This document shows positions 50,644 to 59,395 of a stretch of 64,000 bases of DNA, in pieces. The stretch is from IMG/VR virus record IMGVR_UViG_3300050013_000165, positions 37,469 through 101,468 of that record; one strand, given 5' to 3'. The notes beneath the pieces are model-generated. The model saw only the letters and a list, made by a program, of their open reading frames with translations, had not been told where the DNA came from and ran no database searches. This DNA is from a virus. How positions within the stretch are numbered: the stretch's first letter is position 1; each line of letters opens with the position of its first letter. Made by a program: the position numbers and the translations under genes.

Positions 50644-51195
50644 ATGAACTCGATAAAGGAATCAATCCTGAACTGTCGCAATTGTGCATTACACAAAGTC
50701 GGCAGTGGTCCAATTCCATACACGGGACGCCCGTGTGACGTAATGATTCTCGGGGAAGCTCCTGGGATTGAAGAAGACGAACGAGGCAAGCCGTTTATTG
50801 GGCTCGCTGGGAAACTTCTTTGGGAAGAACTTCGCAGTGTTGGCATCGAGCGACGAGATTGCTTTGTAGCAAATGCTGTCTCGTGCTGGCCGGATCGAAC
50901 TCCGACCGATGCAGAAATGTATGCGTGTCGTGGCAACCTCTACCGACAGATCAAGCGCTGCAACCCGTTCATCATCTTGGCCTTGGGGAACATTCCGAAC
51001 AGCTCTCTCGGCAAGAAAGAGGGTATTGGCGAGATTAGGGGCGAGTGGTACGTTCTTCCCTGGTTTAAGTCAAACACGGACGAAGACATTTGGGTGTTCC
51101 CAACATGGCACCCCGCTTACCTCCTTCGCCGTCGTCTTGCATTGCCTGAATGGAGAAACGATTTGCGTGAGTTTGCGAGAGCGCTGAATGCCTAG
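50644..51195 (+). CDS. Uracil-DNA glycosylase family 4
   Basis: 183 residues. CRNC near the N-terminus supplies two iron-sulfur cysteines. GEAPGIEEDERGKPFIGLAGKLL is the catalytic GEAPG motif, ANAVSCWPD a further Cys region, and TWHPAYLLR the uracil-binding H-P motif. It removes uracil from DNA and could also protect phage DNA during replication. It overlaps the next gene by eight bases. Confidence 0.85.
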   Translation: MNSIKESILNCRNCALHKVGSGPIPYTGRPCDVMILGEAPGIEEDERGKPFIGLAGKLLWEELRSVGIERRDCFVANAVSCWPDRTPTDAEMYACRGNLYRQIKRCNPFIILALGNIPNSSLGKKEGIGEIRGEWYVLPWFKSNTDEDIWVFPTWHPAYLLRRRLALPEWRNDLREFARALNA

Positions 51196-51529
51196 ACGCG
51201 AGCGCTGGGATAGCGAACCACATTTCATGTATTACCAAGGGCAGACAATCGAGGTCTTTACTCGTGCGGCTCTTGCAAAAGCGCTCAATCGCTCTGTTGT
51301 AACTATTCGAAAAATGGAGACGGATGGAGTACTGTGCCATCCCCGATTGAAGAAGCTTACGAATAACAACAAGGTTTGTCTTTGGCTTTACACGAGAGAT
51401 CAGATTCGTGATCTTGTAGAGCTTGCACGACGTGAGGGAGTTTTGGAACTCCAAAACGGGAAGCGATATCCAGATCGTTTCTGTAAGGAAGCACAAGCAA
51501 TACTTCGGCGAAGGCCGAAGCTCATTTGA
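51188..51529 (+). CDS. MerR-like helix-turn-helix protein
   Basis: 113 residues. VFTRAALAKALNRSVVTIRKMETDGVLCHPRL is a MerR-type winged helix-turn-helix start (helix, turn, K-M-E-x-x-G). LWLYTRDQIRDLVELARREGVL follows as in such proteins. The N-terminus is basic. Possibly a DNA-binding regulator or a replication accessory factor next to the SSB candidate. Confidence 0.6.
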   Translation: MPRRERWDSEPHFMYYQGQTIEVFTRAALAKALNRSVVTIRKMETDGVLCHPRLKKLTNNNKVCLWLYTRDQIRDLVELARREGVLELQNGKRYPDRFCKEAQAILRRRPKLI

Positions 51530-51547
51530 AAAAGGAGAATCCCTGCC

Positions 51548-52627
51548 ATGCCTGAAGTTCGTCGCCGTACCCGCACATCCTCAACACGATCTACCGGTCG
51601 TGTCACTCGTCCTCGTGATCGAGATGTCGATCCTGAAGACGACGATGACGATGTCGATGCAACTGATGAACCGGCTCGTCGCCCAGCATCTCGAACAACC
51701 TCGCGTCCAAAGACGCGTCGTGAGGAGCCAGAAGACGACGAAGAACCAGACGATGACGACGACGCCGATGAGGGCGACGACGATGACGAGGAGCCTGAAG
51801 AGAAGCCTCGTGCTCGTACATCAAGTCGCTCGGGTTCGAAGTCTCGAACGACTGCACGCCGACCAAAGCCAGAACCTGAAGACGACGATGACGACGCTGA
51901 CGCTGACGACGATGAGCCAGCGTCACGCCGAACGTCTCGTTCGTCATCTTCTCGTTCGTCTTCGAGCAAAGAGAAGGTTGCGAGCGGTGTTCGTAGCGGG
52001 TGGGAAGGTGCCGAGGCTGTTCGAAAGCAGGGCGGCAGCGGTCCTAATCGGTTGAGCATTACCGGTGAGCCCGAGTTGATCAAGTTCTTGGAGGCAGCGC
52101 CTTTTGCGAACTTCAAGCAACACTGGGTTCCGCAAGGAAAGCGGCAGCCAGATCGTCCTTACACTTGTCCAGGTACGGGTTGCCCTCTCTGCAAGATCGG
52201 TGATGTTGGAAGCAAGGCGTTCTGTTTCAACGTCTTGCACCTTTCAACCGGCGGTGATCCTGAGCCCAAGATGCTCCAAGTTGCCGTGAAGGCATTTGAG
52301 GCGTTGAAGGAAGCAGCGACGCCGCGAGACGCAGACCGTCCGAAGATTCGAGTCGGTTATTGGGCCGTCACTCGTTCCGGTAAGGGACAGCGTTCACAGA
52401 CGAACTTTCGTCCGGTGAAGGAACGAGACCTCGAAGAGGATTGGTCAGAAATCTTCGAGCACTTCAACTTCGACGAGTTGCCGGACATCATCGAAGAAGC
52501 CAAGACGCAGCTTCTGAAGCCCGACTTCGTTCGGCCATCGACAATCGCACAACTTCAAAAGGTTGCACGATTGTTGTCCGAAGAGGGCGGCGACGATGAT
52601 GACGACGACGCGGATGACGACGATTGA
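51548..52627 (+). CDS. Single-stranded DNA-binding protein candidate with acidic/basic N-terminus
   Basis: 359 residues. The first 150 alternate Arg/Ser/Thr blocks with Asp/Glu runs. The folded part (about 165-345) has NFKQHWVPQGKR, a zinc-like CPGTGCPLC, FCFNVLHLST, LQVAVKAFEALKEA and YWAVTRSGKGQRSQTNFRP. It ends in an acidic tail (DDDDDDADDDD). Aromatic beta strands, the zinc site and an acidic C-terminus fit a gp32-type SSB; the operon position supports it. Not proven. Confidence 0.6.
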   Translation: MPEVRRRTRTSSTRSTGRVTRPRDRDVDPEDDDDDVDATDEPARRPASRTTSRPKTRREEPEDDEEPDDDDDADEGDDDDEEPEEKPRARTSSRSGSKSRTTARRPKPEPEDDDDDADADDDEPASRRTSRSSSSRSSSSKEKVASGVRSGWEGAEAVRKQGGSGPNRLSITGEPELIKFLEAAPFANFKQHWVPQGKRQPDRPYTCPGTGCPLCKIGDVGSKAFCFNVLHLSTGGDPEPKMLQVAVKAFEALKEAATPRDADRPKIRVGYWAVTRSGKGQRSQTNFRPVKERDLEEDWSEIFEHFNFDELPDIIEEAKTQLLKPDFVRPSTIAQLQKVARLLSEEGGDDDDDDADDDD

Positions 52628-53238
52628 TCGTTCGTGCCGAGTACTGGAAGTCCAACGCTGAGGTAATAGTGGCGGCAAATCAGCTCGGTTACATTACGGA
52701 CGACGATTTTGTCCTTGATGCAACTTTTGGGATCGGCGTTTGGTGGAAGGTTTACCGACCACCAGCGCTGATCACCAATTCTCTTCTCGAAACCATCGAG
52801 AGCGACTTTCATTACGACTTCAGGAAGTTCCCCGATCATTGGAAAGACCTGTTCAACGTCGTAGCGTATGACCCTCCATATAAGTTGAACGGGAAGCCAT
52901 CAGAGGCTGACATTAGATATGGAGTGGATGTGCGGGCAACATGGGAAGAGCGGTACGAGCTAATCGAACAGGGCATCGTTGGGTGCTCCGAAATCGTTGC
53001 TCCCGACGGTCGGTTGTTCCTCAAATGCATGGATCAGGTTTGTCTATTTGAAGTTCGGTGGCAGACCAAAGACTTCGCTAATTTCGCTGAAAAGCACGGA
53101 TTTGTTCTCGAAGACCGACTCGACAGGTTACGCAAGCCTCGTGTACAACCTGTCAAGAACAAAGACGGCTCTAAGCGCACGCAGCGACACGCTCAGGCCA
53201 ATTCAAGCTCACTTCTCATCTTGAAGAAGGTCGCATGA
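52624..53238 (+). CDS. DNA methyltransferase-like protein (DPPY motif)
   Basis: 204 residues from TTG 52624. DDFVLDATFGIGVWW resembles the SAM-binding motif I, and VVAYDPPYKLNGK contains the D-P-P-Y catalytic motif of N6-adenine/N4-cytosine methyltransferases. GRLFLKCMDQV and LLILKKVA complete the fold. No separate target-recognition domain, so probably a small phage DNA methylase. It starts overlapping the previous stop. Confidence 0.78.
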   Translation: MIVRAEYWKSNAEVIVAANQLGYITDDDFVLDATFGIGVWWKVYRPPALITNSLLETIESDFHYDFRKFPDHWKDLFNVVAYDPPYKLNGKPSEADIRYGVDVRATWEERYELIEQGIVGCSEIVAPDGRLFLKCMDQVCLFEVRWQTKDFANFAEKHGFVLEDRLDRLRKPRVQPVKNKDGSKRTQRHAQANSSSLLILKKVA

Positions 53239-55256
53239 CTCTCGGGATCACCACCATCGCCGAACTCAAAGAGATGGTCGATGACTACATGAAGTTCAAC
53301 GAGTTCGTCATCGATGTTGAGACAAAGGGTGAGACAGAGGCTATGCAACTCGACCCGACTCGTAACGAGGTCTTCTGGATTTCGTTCGCAACATTCGGTC
53401 GAGCAGATGTCGTTGCTTGTGGGCATCCATTGGGGGAACGGATTGCCTTCCCTCCGGTCGATGACGAACATCGATTCAAGAAGAACGGTAAAGACTTCGA
53501 GGAGCGCAGAGTCAACCCCGAAACGGGAAAGATGAAATGGTTCCCGTACCCGCAAGAATTCACACCACCTCCGCAACAACTTTGGCTTGTTGAGGTAATC
53601 GACATCATTAAACCGTTGCTCTTCAGTGACCGGCGCAAGATCGGTCACAACGTGAAGTTCGATATGGAATCGCTTGCCAAATACTTCGGAGCTATGCCTC
53701 CTGGCCCGTTTGGCGACACGATGGTTGCAGCCAAGCTCGTCGATGAAAACCAAATGGGCTATGGGCTCAAAGACATGGTCAAGCGCGAGTTCAATTTTGA
53801 ATACGACAAGATTGGGAAGTTCGTTGCTAAGGCTCCATATTCAGAGGCCTATCAGTATTCGTTTTACGACTCGAAGTACTGCTGGCTTTTGTGGAGACGT
53901 CTTGGTCCACGTCTTGTCAAAGAGAACTTGTGGGAACTCTTCGAGCTAGAAATGGATTTGGTTCCCGGCATTGTGGACATGGAATTGACGGGGATTGCTA
54001 TTGATCAAAAAGCACTTTCGTCATTAGACAACGAATTCCATTTCGATCTTGCCAAACTGCAACTCGAACTCAGTGAAGCTGCGGGCTTTGAGATCAACAT
54101 GAACGCCGGTCGCCAAAAGGCGGAACTGATTTACGACATTCTCGAAATCCCATGCCCTAAATGTGGCAAGCGAGTTTCGAAGACTCCCGATTTGGATTTG
54201 CATCCGAGCGGCGACGGTCCCGACAATTGCAACATCTATACCAAGAGTGGCGAACGCACGACGGCAGCGAACACGCTCGAAGAGATGGACGATCCGCTAA
54301 TCGAAAAGATGCTCGATTACGCAAAGCTCGCAAAGCTCACACAGGCGTTCACGACAGGGATCACCGAAAAGCTGAACGAGGGAAGGATTCACGCCGACTT
54401 CGATCAGTCCGGCGCTCGCTCCGGCCGGTTCTCGTGTCGTAACCCCAACTTGCAGCAAATTCCATCTCGCTCCGAGCGAGGCAAGCGTGTGCGAGAACTG
54501 TTTGTGGCGAGCCCCGGCAACGTTCTAATCGTGTCAGACCTTTCGCAAATCGAACTGCGAATGCTGGCGCACTACACCCAAGACAAAGGGTTGCTCTCGT
54601 GTTATCACCAGAACCTGGATTTGCACGCTCAGACGGCGGCAATCGCCTATGGCGAGAAGTTCACGCCAATCGACCGCACCTACGCCAAGAACGTGAATTT
54701 CTCCATCGTCTACGGCGCTGGGGCTCGAACGATTACACGCAAATATCATCTACCTAATCAGCGGGTCGCCGAGAAGCTTTTGGCGGCGTTCTATGACGCC
54801 TACCCACGAGTCCAGCCGTGGAAGGAAGAGATTTGGGACGAGGCCTGTCGGCGCTTTCGTAAAGGAAGGGTCCCGCCATACGTCACGACGATCCTGGGGC
54901 GCAAGAGACGGCTTCCTGCGCTCCTGTGGGGCGGTACGAAGGAGAAGAACCGCCTGCGCTCGGCAGCGGAGCGTCAGGCCATTTCCGTGACCATTTCGGG
55001 CTCGGCGGCAGACCTGTTCAAAACCATTGTGATCGACGCCAACAACGTATTTGAAGATTTCGGCTGGGGGCATTGTCTAATGCTCGTGCACGATGAGATT
55101 GTGGCCGAGGTCCCTGAGAAGTACGCTGAAGATGGCCTCATTGTGATCAAAGAGGTCATGGAGAACGTAAGGAACCCGTTCACCGATGAGAAGTTCTTGT
55201 CGGTGCCAATCGTCGCAGATACGCACCTCGTGACACGATGGAGTGATGCCAAATGA
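53235..55256 (+). CDS. DNA polymerase, family A, with 3'-5' exonuclease
   Basis: 673 residues. Exo I VIDVETKG (D-x-E, about residue 26), Exo II KIGHNVKFDM, then an insertion with CPKCGKR and no partner pair, pol motif A VSDLSQIELRMLAH (about 433), motif B RTYAKNVNFSIVYGAG (about 480, Phe at the sugar-selectivity position) and motif C LVHDE (about 617). No 5'-3' exonuclease domain. Replicative polymerase of the phage. Confidence 0.92.
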   Translation: MTLGITTIAELKEMVDDYMKFNEFVIDVETKGETEAMQLDPTRNEVFWISFATFGRADVVACGHPLGERIAFPPVDDEHRFKKNGKDFEERRVNPETGKMKWFPYPQEFTPPPQQLWLVEVIDIIKPLLFSDRRKIGHNVKFDMESLAKYFGAMPPGPFGDTMVAAKLVDENQMGYGLKDMVKREFNFEYDKIGKFVAKAPYSEAYQYSFYDSKYCWLLWRRLGPRLVKENLWELFELEMDLVPGIVDMELTGIAIDQKALSSLDNEFHFDLAKLQLELSEAAGFEINMNAGRQKAELIYDILEIPCPKCGKRVSKTPDLDLHPSGDGPDNCNIYTKSGERTTAANTLEEMDDPLIEKMLDYAKLAKLTQAFTTGITEKLNEGRIHADFDQSGARSGRFSCRNPNLQQIPSRSERGKRVRELFVASPGNVLIVSDLSQIELRMLAHYTQDKGLLSCYHQNLDLHAQTAAIAYGEKFTPIDRTYAKNVNFSIVYGAGARTITRKYHLPNQRVAEKLLAAFYDAYPRVQPWKEEIWDEACRRFRKGRVPPYVTTILGRKRRLPALLWGGTKEKNRLRSAAERQAISVTISGSAADLFKTIVIDANNVFEDFGWGHCLMLVHDEIVAEVPEKYAEDGLIVIKEVMENVRNPFTDEKFLSVPIVADTHLVTRWSDAK

Positions 55257-55825
55257 GTTGGTGGGACAAGGTCGGCGGTGATCGCCCAAACGAAGCTCCA
55301 CGGCGGGCTCCATTCGACCCGAGCATTATGCCTCGGGGAATGGGTCAAGACCACGGACGAGCAATCGATCATTACATGGGTCGCGAGCAACCCCAAGACC
55401 CGTATGAGGATCAGCGTTACCAACAGCAGCGGCAGCAAATGCCGACAGATGGGTCGCTCCCCCCGCTACCAGGCCCGCCTACCATCTTCGACAGGCGGGC
55501 GATGGTGCAAAGCGACATACGGAAGACCGAGGCTCCCGACGTAGGCGTGTGCCCCTCGTGCGGGTCTCCGCGATGGATGGTTCCGTTGAATCAGACCGTG
55601 CAAGGCGAAAAAGGTCAAGGAAGGCCTCGGGCCTATTGTTCCGATTGCGGACATACCGAAAACCGAGTTGACCAAGGCTCTCTCATCTTTGATGGGACGC
55701 AAGGTGCAATCGTCGGTTCCACGATGGGAGCAAAGCTCATCGGAAGACCTCACGACACGCGACAAGGTGACATGTTGCCATCGAACTTCGCTGAGTTCGA
55801 GTCTCAGCACACGCGGCAACAGTGA
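55253..55825 (+). CDS. Zinc-ribbon protein of the recombination operon
   Basis: 190 residues in an ATGA overlap. The first 90 residues are Pro/Gln/Arg-rich and disordered. VCPSCGSPRWM ... YCSDCGHT forms a zinc ribbon (C-x2-C ... C-x2-C) around residues 98-130. It directly precedes the RecA-like gene. Could be a DNA-binding adaptor; function unknown. Confidence 0.6.
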   Translation: MSWWDKVGGDRPNEAPRRAPFDPSIMPRGMGQDHGRAIDHYMGREQPQDPYEDQRYQQQRQQMPTDGSLPPLPGPPTIFDRRAMVQSDIRKTEAPDVGVCPSCGSPRWMVPLNQTVQGEKGQGRPRAYCSDCGHTENRVDQGSLIFDGTQGAIVGSTMGAKLIGRPHDTRQGDMLPSNFAEFESQHTRQQ

Positions 55826-56919
55826 GCGTTAATGCCTCTGTGCGCGCCGTCATTACACGGCACAACAAAAAGCAGGGAGCCGGGACAGTAGTTATTGGGT
55901 CAGACATCATCGGGGCAGAGCATCCAACGATTACCTCTGGCTCACTCAGTATCGACGTCGCTCTCGGTGGTGGTTGGGCCGTCAATCACTTCATCGAAGT
56001 AATCGGGCACAAGTCCGCAGGCAAGACAGCCATCATCCTGAAGACAATCGCCGCCAATCAAAAACGTGATCCAAACTGGACCGTCGTTTGGTTGGCATCT
56101 GAAGACTTTGTCGAGACCTATGCGCTCATGCTCGGTGTCGATATGGCTCGGGTCATCATCGTGAACGACTGCATCATGGAGAGCGTTTTCGAAACGGCAA
56201 TCGAGTTTGCCGAGACCAACGAGATTGACTGCATTGTGATCGATTCTCTTCCGGCGCTCGTACCCGAGAAAGAGTTCGAAGACATGATGGGGGACTTCCA
56301 AGTGGGGCTCGCTCCACGTCTCACGAACAAGTGGTTACGCAAGATGAACCCGTTTGTGAAGCGCTCACTGATCGAGCAGGGACGTCCGCTGACCGTTTTC
56401 ATGCTCAACCAATGGCGAAATAAAATTGGTGGTTACGGCGATCCTCGAACGGCTCCCGGCGGCATGGGGAAGGACTTCTATGCCTTCCAACAGGTCGAGG
56501 TCATCAACGATGAAGACATCAAGAACACCAAGAACATGCCCATTGGTCAGGTACTTCGTATTAGGAACATCAAGAACAAGTTTGCTCCCCGAGGGCGCAC
56601 CGGCTACGTGGATTACTACTTCGACCGGGGTAATGGGTTCAGCCCAGGTTCCTACGATTTGGTCAAGGACATGATTTCAGCCGCTCTGGCGTATGACGTT
56701 ATTGCGCGAGAGGGACAAAGGAATTATGTTTTTGGCGACTACAACTGGTCAGGAAGGCCAGCCGTCGAGAAGGCCATTAGAGGGGACCGAGACGTAAGGG
56801 CTCGGCTTCGCAAAGCCATCTTGGCTGTTGCTTCTAAGCCAGCTACAGAGCAACCGAAATCGAGGGTCCGTGGACGAACGGCAGCGAGTGTCGAGGAAAC
56901 AGGAGACGCAAGTCAGTAA
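55822..56919 (+). CDS. RecA/UvsX-like recombinase
   Basis: 365 residues from GTG 55822. Walker A is EVIGHKSAGKT (about residues 62-69), Walker B region IDCIVIDSLPALVP, then LTVFMLNQWRNKIGGYGDPRTAPGG as the L2-type loop, and QVLRIRNIKNKFAPRGRTGYVDYYF. Catalyses DNA strand exchange. Lys/Arg-rich C-terminus. It overlaps the resolvase candidate at its 3' end. Confidence 0.85.
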   Translation: MSVNASVRAVITRHNKKQGAGTVVIGSDIIGAEHPTITSGSLSIDVALGGGWAVNHFIEVIGHKSAGKTAIILKTIAANQKRDPNWTVVWLASEDFVETYALMLGVDMARVIIVNDCIMESVFETAIEFAETNEIDCIVIDSLPALVPEKEFEDMMGDFQVGLAPRLTNKWLRKMNPFVKRSLIEQGRPLTVFMLNQWRNKIGGYGDPRTAPGGMGKDFYAFQQVEVINDEDIKNTKNMPIGQVLRIRNIKNKFAPRGRTGYVDYYFDRGNGFSPGSYDLVKDMISAALAYDVIAREGQRNYVFGDYNWSGRPAVEKAIRGDRDVRARLRKAILAVASKPATEQPKSRVRGRTAASVEETGDASQ

Positions 56920-57172
56920 TCGTTTCTCTGCACGCCGTCATGCCGGTTCAGGCTCGGGCCATCGTAAGCACGACATGCACACCGAAGAAACACTGATCGA
57001 GTGCAAGACGGTGCTTAGTGGTAATCGTCAAATCACAATTCACGAAGACGATCTCAAATCGTTGAAGTACAACGCAGCGATTCAAGATCGGTCGCCGATG
57101 ATGCACATCCGAATTGCAAAAGAGAACTGGGTCCTCATTCCTGAAACTCGTTTCTACGAGTTGACTGAATAA
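56870..57172 (+). CDS. Holliday-junction resolvase-like nuclease
   Basis: 100 residues from GTG 56870, overlapping the recombinase. SARRHAGSGSGHRKHDMH ... LIECKTVLSGNRQITIHEDD fits a PD-(D/E)XK resolvase fold: the Asp of KHD and E-x-K (ECK) for metal binding, then a helix and WVLIPETRFYEL. Placement after RecA suggests branch resolution or packaging preparation. Confidence 0.7.
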   Translation: MDERQRVSRKQETQVSNRFSARRHAGSGSGHRKHDMHTEETLIECKTVLSGNRQITIHEDDLKSLKYNAAIQDRSPMMHIRIAKENWVLIPETRFYELTE

Positions 57173-57240
57173 ATCGTAAAACACAGTGGTAGACGGCGGT
57201 GAGTCGTCTAGCAAATTAGAAGCCAACTGATGGAGGAGTT

Positions 57241-57624
57241 GTGGCTACCGCTGTGCGAAGTATTCCCTCGCTTGGGCCGTCTTGGAAAGGCGACTCCCGA
57301 GTTCGATGTTTCGGCATCGTAGATTTCATGTATCCAACGCAACCAAGTTCCGAGGTGTCGTTAGCAAAAGAGGTTTGCAACGGGATCGCCGGAGTGACTG
57401 CACCGTGCTATTACAGAAACGAATGTCTTGCATATGCGCTTGATCACAAAGAGAATTTTGGAGTTTGGGGCGGGACGTCGGAACGTGAGCGTCGCCGGAT
57501 GCTGCGGGCAAGAACCCGCTTCAACAATCCTCACATCTACAGTCTCGAAGACATCAAGTTTCCGAACATCGTTTTCATCAAGCCTCAGGCAGTCAACTTC
57601 ATCAAGCGTCGAACTGCTGCGTAA
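57241..57624 (+). CDS. WhiB-like transcriptional regulator
   Basis: 127 residues from GTG 57241 with GGAGGAG upstream. C23, C46, C56 and C62 fit iron-sulfur ligands. AYALDHKENFGVWGGTSERERRRMLRARTR is the WhiB G-V-W-G-G turn and basic DNA-binding stretch. The usual C-x2-C pair is widened here to C-x9-C. WhiB proteins are restricted to Actinobacteria and their phages and act with the main sigma factor. It may reprogram host transcription. Confidence 0.88.
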   Translation: MATAVRSIPSLGPSWKGDSRVRCFGIVDFMYPTQPSSEVSLAKEVCNGIAGVTAPCYYRNECLAYALDHKENFGVWGGTSERERRRMLRARTRFNNPHIYSLEDIKFPNIVFIKPQAVNFIKRRTAA

Positions 57625-58529
57625 TGCCTGACGGGCTCGCGAAGCTCGTTGGTGCCACCTTTCGGGATAACGACAAGCTCATCACGCACGTAGCTCGTCA
57701 CCTAATGCTTCGATCCGATGTCTCGGGTCGTCGTTCTGACGTAATTCACCCTTCTGAGGTGGCAAAAGCTGATTGGTGTCCTCGCTCGACGTATTACCGC
57801 ATGGTCGGAGCTGAGGCTGAAGTGATTCCGCCGGGGCTGGCAATGGAGATTGTCTTCGAAACCGGTAACGAGGCCCACACGAAGTACCAAACATGGCTTT
57901 GGGAGATGGGCATTATGCGAGGCATTTGGCATTGCCTCTTTTGTGATCTTCACTGGGAAGACGTGAGCCCCCACAGTTGCCCTCGGTGCGAGCACGGGCG
58001 AGACCTTCTTGAATATGCCGAAGTTCCTGTCACAAAGCCCGAGTATTTGCTCGACGGTTCAATGGACGGCGATGTTTTGTTGAACGACGAATGGATGCCT
58101 ATCGAGTGCAAGACAATCGGGATGGGAACCCTTCGTTATGAGGCACCCGAGTTAATCAAGAAGTACTCCTACGAACACATTGACACGAACGACAAGACAC
58201 GAAGCGGTCTCGATTGGAACGCTCTGTGGAACGGAATTCGACGACCATTTCCAAGCCACCTTCGACAGGGCATGATTTATCTCTTTTGTGCCGGTCGCAA
58301 AAAGATGCGTTACATCTATGAGTGCAAATACCTCACTGTGACGCCAAAGGAATATGTCATTGCACTCGATATGGAACTAATCGAGGAACGCCTCGAATCG
58401 TGTTTGCAAGTAAAGAAATCGCTCGAATTGGGGCGGCCTCCGAAGCGTCCAGTGTGGGCAGAACCCCAGGTCAATACATGCAAAAGATGTGCGTATTTCC
58501 GTACTTGTTGGAATGGAAGAGATTCTTGA
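57624..58529 (+). CDS. Cas4/RecB-like PD-(D/E)XK nuclease
   Basis: 301 residues in a TAATG overlap. An N-terminal WCPRSTYYR (first iron-sulfur cysteine), a zinc module (CLFC ... CPRC), the nuclease core LDGSMDGDVLLNDEWMPIECKT (D ... E-C-K), a Q-x-x-x-Y helix (LRQGMIYLFCAG), and a C-terminal CKRCAYFRTC cluster complete the Cas4/AddB-like iron-sulfur site. No CRISPR array or other cas genes nearby; likely a recombination exonuclease. Confidence 0.82.
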   Translation: MPDGLAKLVGATFRDNDKLITHVARHLMLRSDVSGRRSDVIHPSEVAKADWCPRSTYYRMVGAEAEVIPPGLAMEIVFETGNEAHTKYQTWLWEMGIMRGIWHCLFCDLHWEDVSPHSCPRCEHGRDLLEYAEVPVTKPEYLLDGSMDGDVLLNDEWMPIECKTIGMGTLRYEAPELIKKYSYEHIDTNDKTRSGLDWNALWNGIRRPFPSHLRQGMIYLFCAGRKKMRYIYECKYLTVTPKEYVIALDMELIEERLESCLQVKKSLELGRPPKRPVWAEPQVNTCKRCAYFRTCWNGRDS

Positions 58530-58555
58530 CAGCTTGATGTAACGGCCGCTATCGT
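58526..58555 (+). promoter_or_regulatory. Sigma70-type promoter candidate
   Basis: TTGACA (58526-58531), an 18-base spacer and TATCGT (58550-58555), overlapping the end of the Cas4-like gene and placed 39 bases before the TetR-like gene. The best -35 in this part of the window. Confidence 0.55.
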
Positions 58556-58593
58556 CTCCTGACACGCTATTTGACTTTAGTTTTGGAGAGTGA

Positions 58594-58974
58594 ATGCCAA
58601 CATCATCGAAGGTTGTCAACATCAATTCTCGTCGGCGTCCTGCGGCAAAGAAAGCAGCGACGAAGCCAGTGGCAAAGCGTCCGGCGAAAAAAGTTCCCGC
58701 AAAGAAGGCCGTTGCTAAGAAAGTTGCTGCACCCGTTCAAGCAACAGACGGACGGCGAGAGCGTGGGGATGCAACAAAGCTTGAAATCCTTGAAGCTGCT
58801 CGTGAGTACATCGACACCTACGACAAGGTGCCGACGGTGCAAGAAGTAGCAAATCGCTCGAACAGAGCGCTTCGCACGATTTACCATCACTTCCCTGATG
58901 CAGCGTCGATGGTTCGACACGCCTTGGCTCTTGAACCGCGGCGTTCGTTGACAGTTGTGATCGAGCCAGCTTGA
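58594..58974 (+). CDS. TetR-like helix-turn-helix protein with Lys/Ala-rich tail
   Basis: 126 residues with GGAGAG upstream. The first 50 residues are a histone H1-like Lys/Ala/Pro repeat. TKLEILEAAREYIDTYDKVPTVQEVANRSNRALRTIYHHFPDAASM is a TetR-type helix-turn-helix (helix, turn, T-I-Y-x-H-F). The ligand domain is missing. It has its own promoter candidate; it may act as a chromatin-like DNA binder or regulator. Confidence 0.75.
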   Translation: MPTSSKVVNINSRRRPAAKKAATKPVAKRPAKKVPAKKAVAKKVAAPVQATDGRRERGDATKLEILEAAREYIDTYDKVPTVQEVANRSNRALRTIYHHFPDAASMVRHALALEPRRSLTVVIEPA

Positions 58975-59189
58975 TGACAGTAAAAACTTTCTACGTGGTT
59001 GTCAGTGATGACTCGCACATGCCGCGTGTGCGGCAGAGTCCTCCATCATTAGGGCCACGAGAAGTCGCAATCCGACTCAAAGTGAAATTCCCCGAGTCTC
59101 GACGGGTCATTCCAGAGATTGAAGTGACGTTGCCGGAACTTGAAGACCCCGAGGTCACACTGGACGGAGTGGAGGTCCCGCCAAAGTGA
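58974..59189 (+). CDS. Small beta-rich hypothetical protein
   Basis: 71 residues starting in a TGATG overlap. After FYVVVSDDSHM it is Pro/Glu/Val-rich with regular alternation (VKFPESRRVIPEIEVTLPEL), suggesting an extended beta structure. Overlaps the next GTG. Function unknown. Confidence 0.55.
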   Translation: MTVKTFYVVVSDDSHMPRVRQSPPSLGPREVAIRLKVKFPESRRVIPEIEVTLPELEDPEVTLDGVEVPPK

Positions 59190-59395
59190 TACTTGCAATC
59201 GAACGTGCTCTGAACATACCGTGGTGGCTTCTCTTGCTCTGTGTTTTGTTCTTTTGGCGTCGTCATGTTGTGGCGAAGCAACGCCAGCGAAGACAACGAG
59301 GAGGCCATCCAATGACAAAGGTTCCTACGCACGCGATCAAAAGAGGTGACGTCATCTTCCTTGATCAAGCACGGAAGAAGGTGGTTCATGAGTGA
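59186..59395 (+). CDS. Small membrane-anchored protein
   Basis: 69 residues from GTG 59186. One transmembrane segment (PWWLLLLCVLFFW, about residues 12-24), followed by a strongly basic stretch (RRHVVAKQRQRRQR) and a short soluble tail. Its stop overlaps the starts of the two frames that follow. Confidence 0.55.
   Translation: MILAIERALNIPWWLLLLCVLFFWRRHVVAKQRQRRQRGGHPMTKVPTHAIKRGDVIFLDQARKKVVHE

Noticed and set aside
51400-52116. Reverse-strand Ser/Arg-rich open frame
   Set aside because: Antisense shadow of the acidic/basic N-terminus of the SSB candidate.
57624-58529. CRISPR-associated Cas4
   Set aside because: No repeat-spacer array and no other cas genes are visible. The gene is in a recombination operon, where Cas4/RecB-like exonucleases are common in phages.
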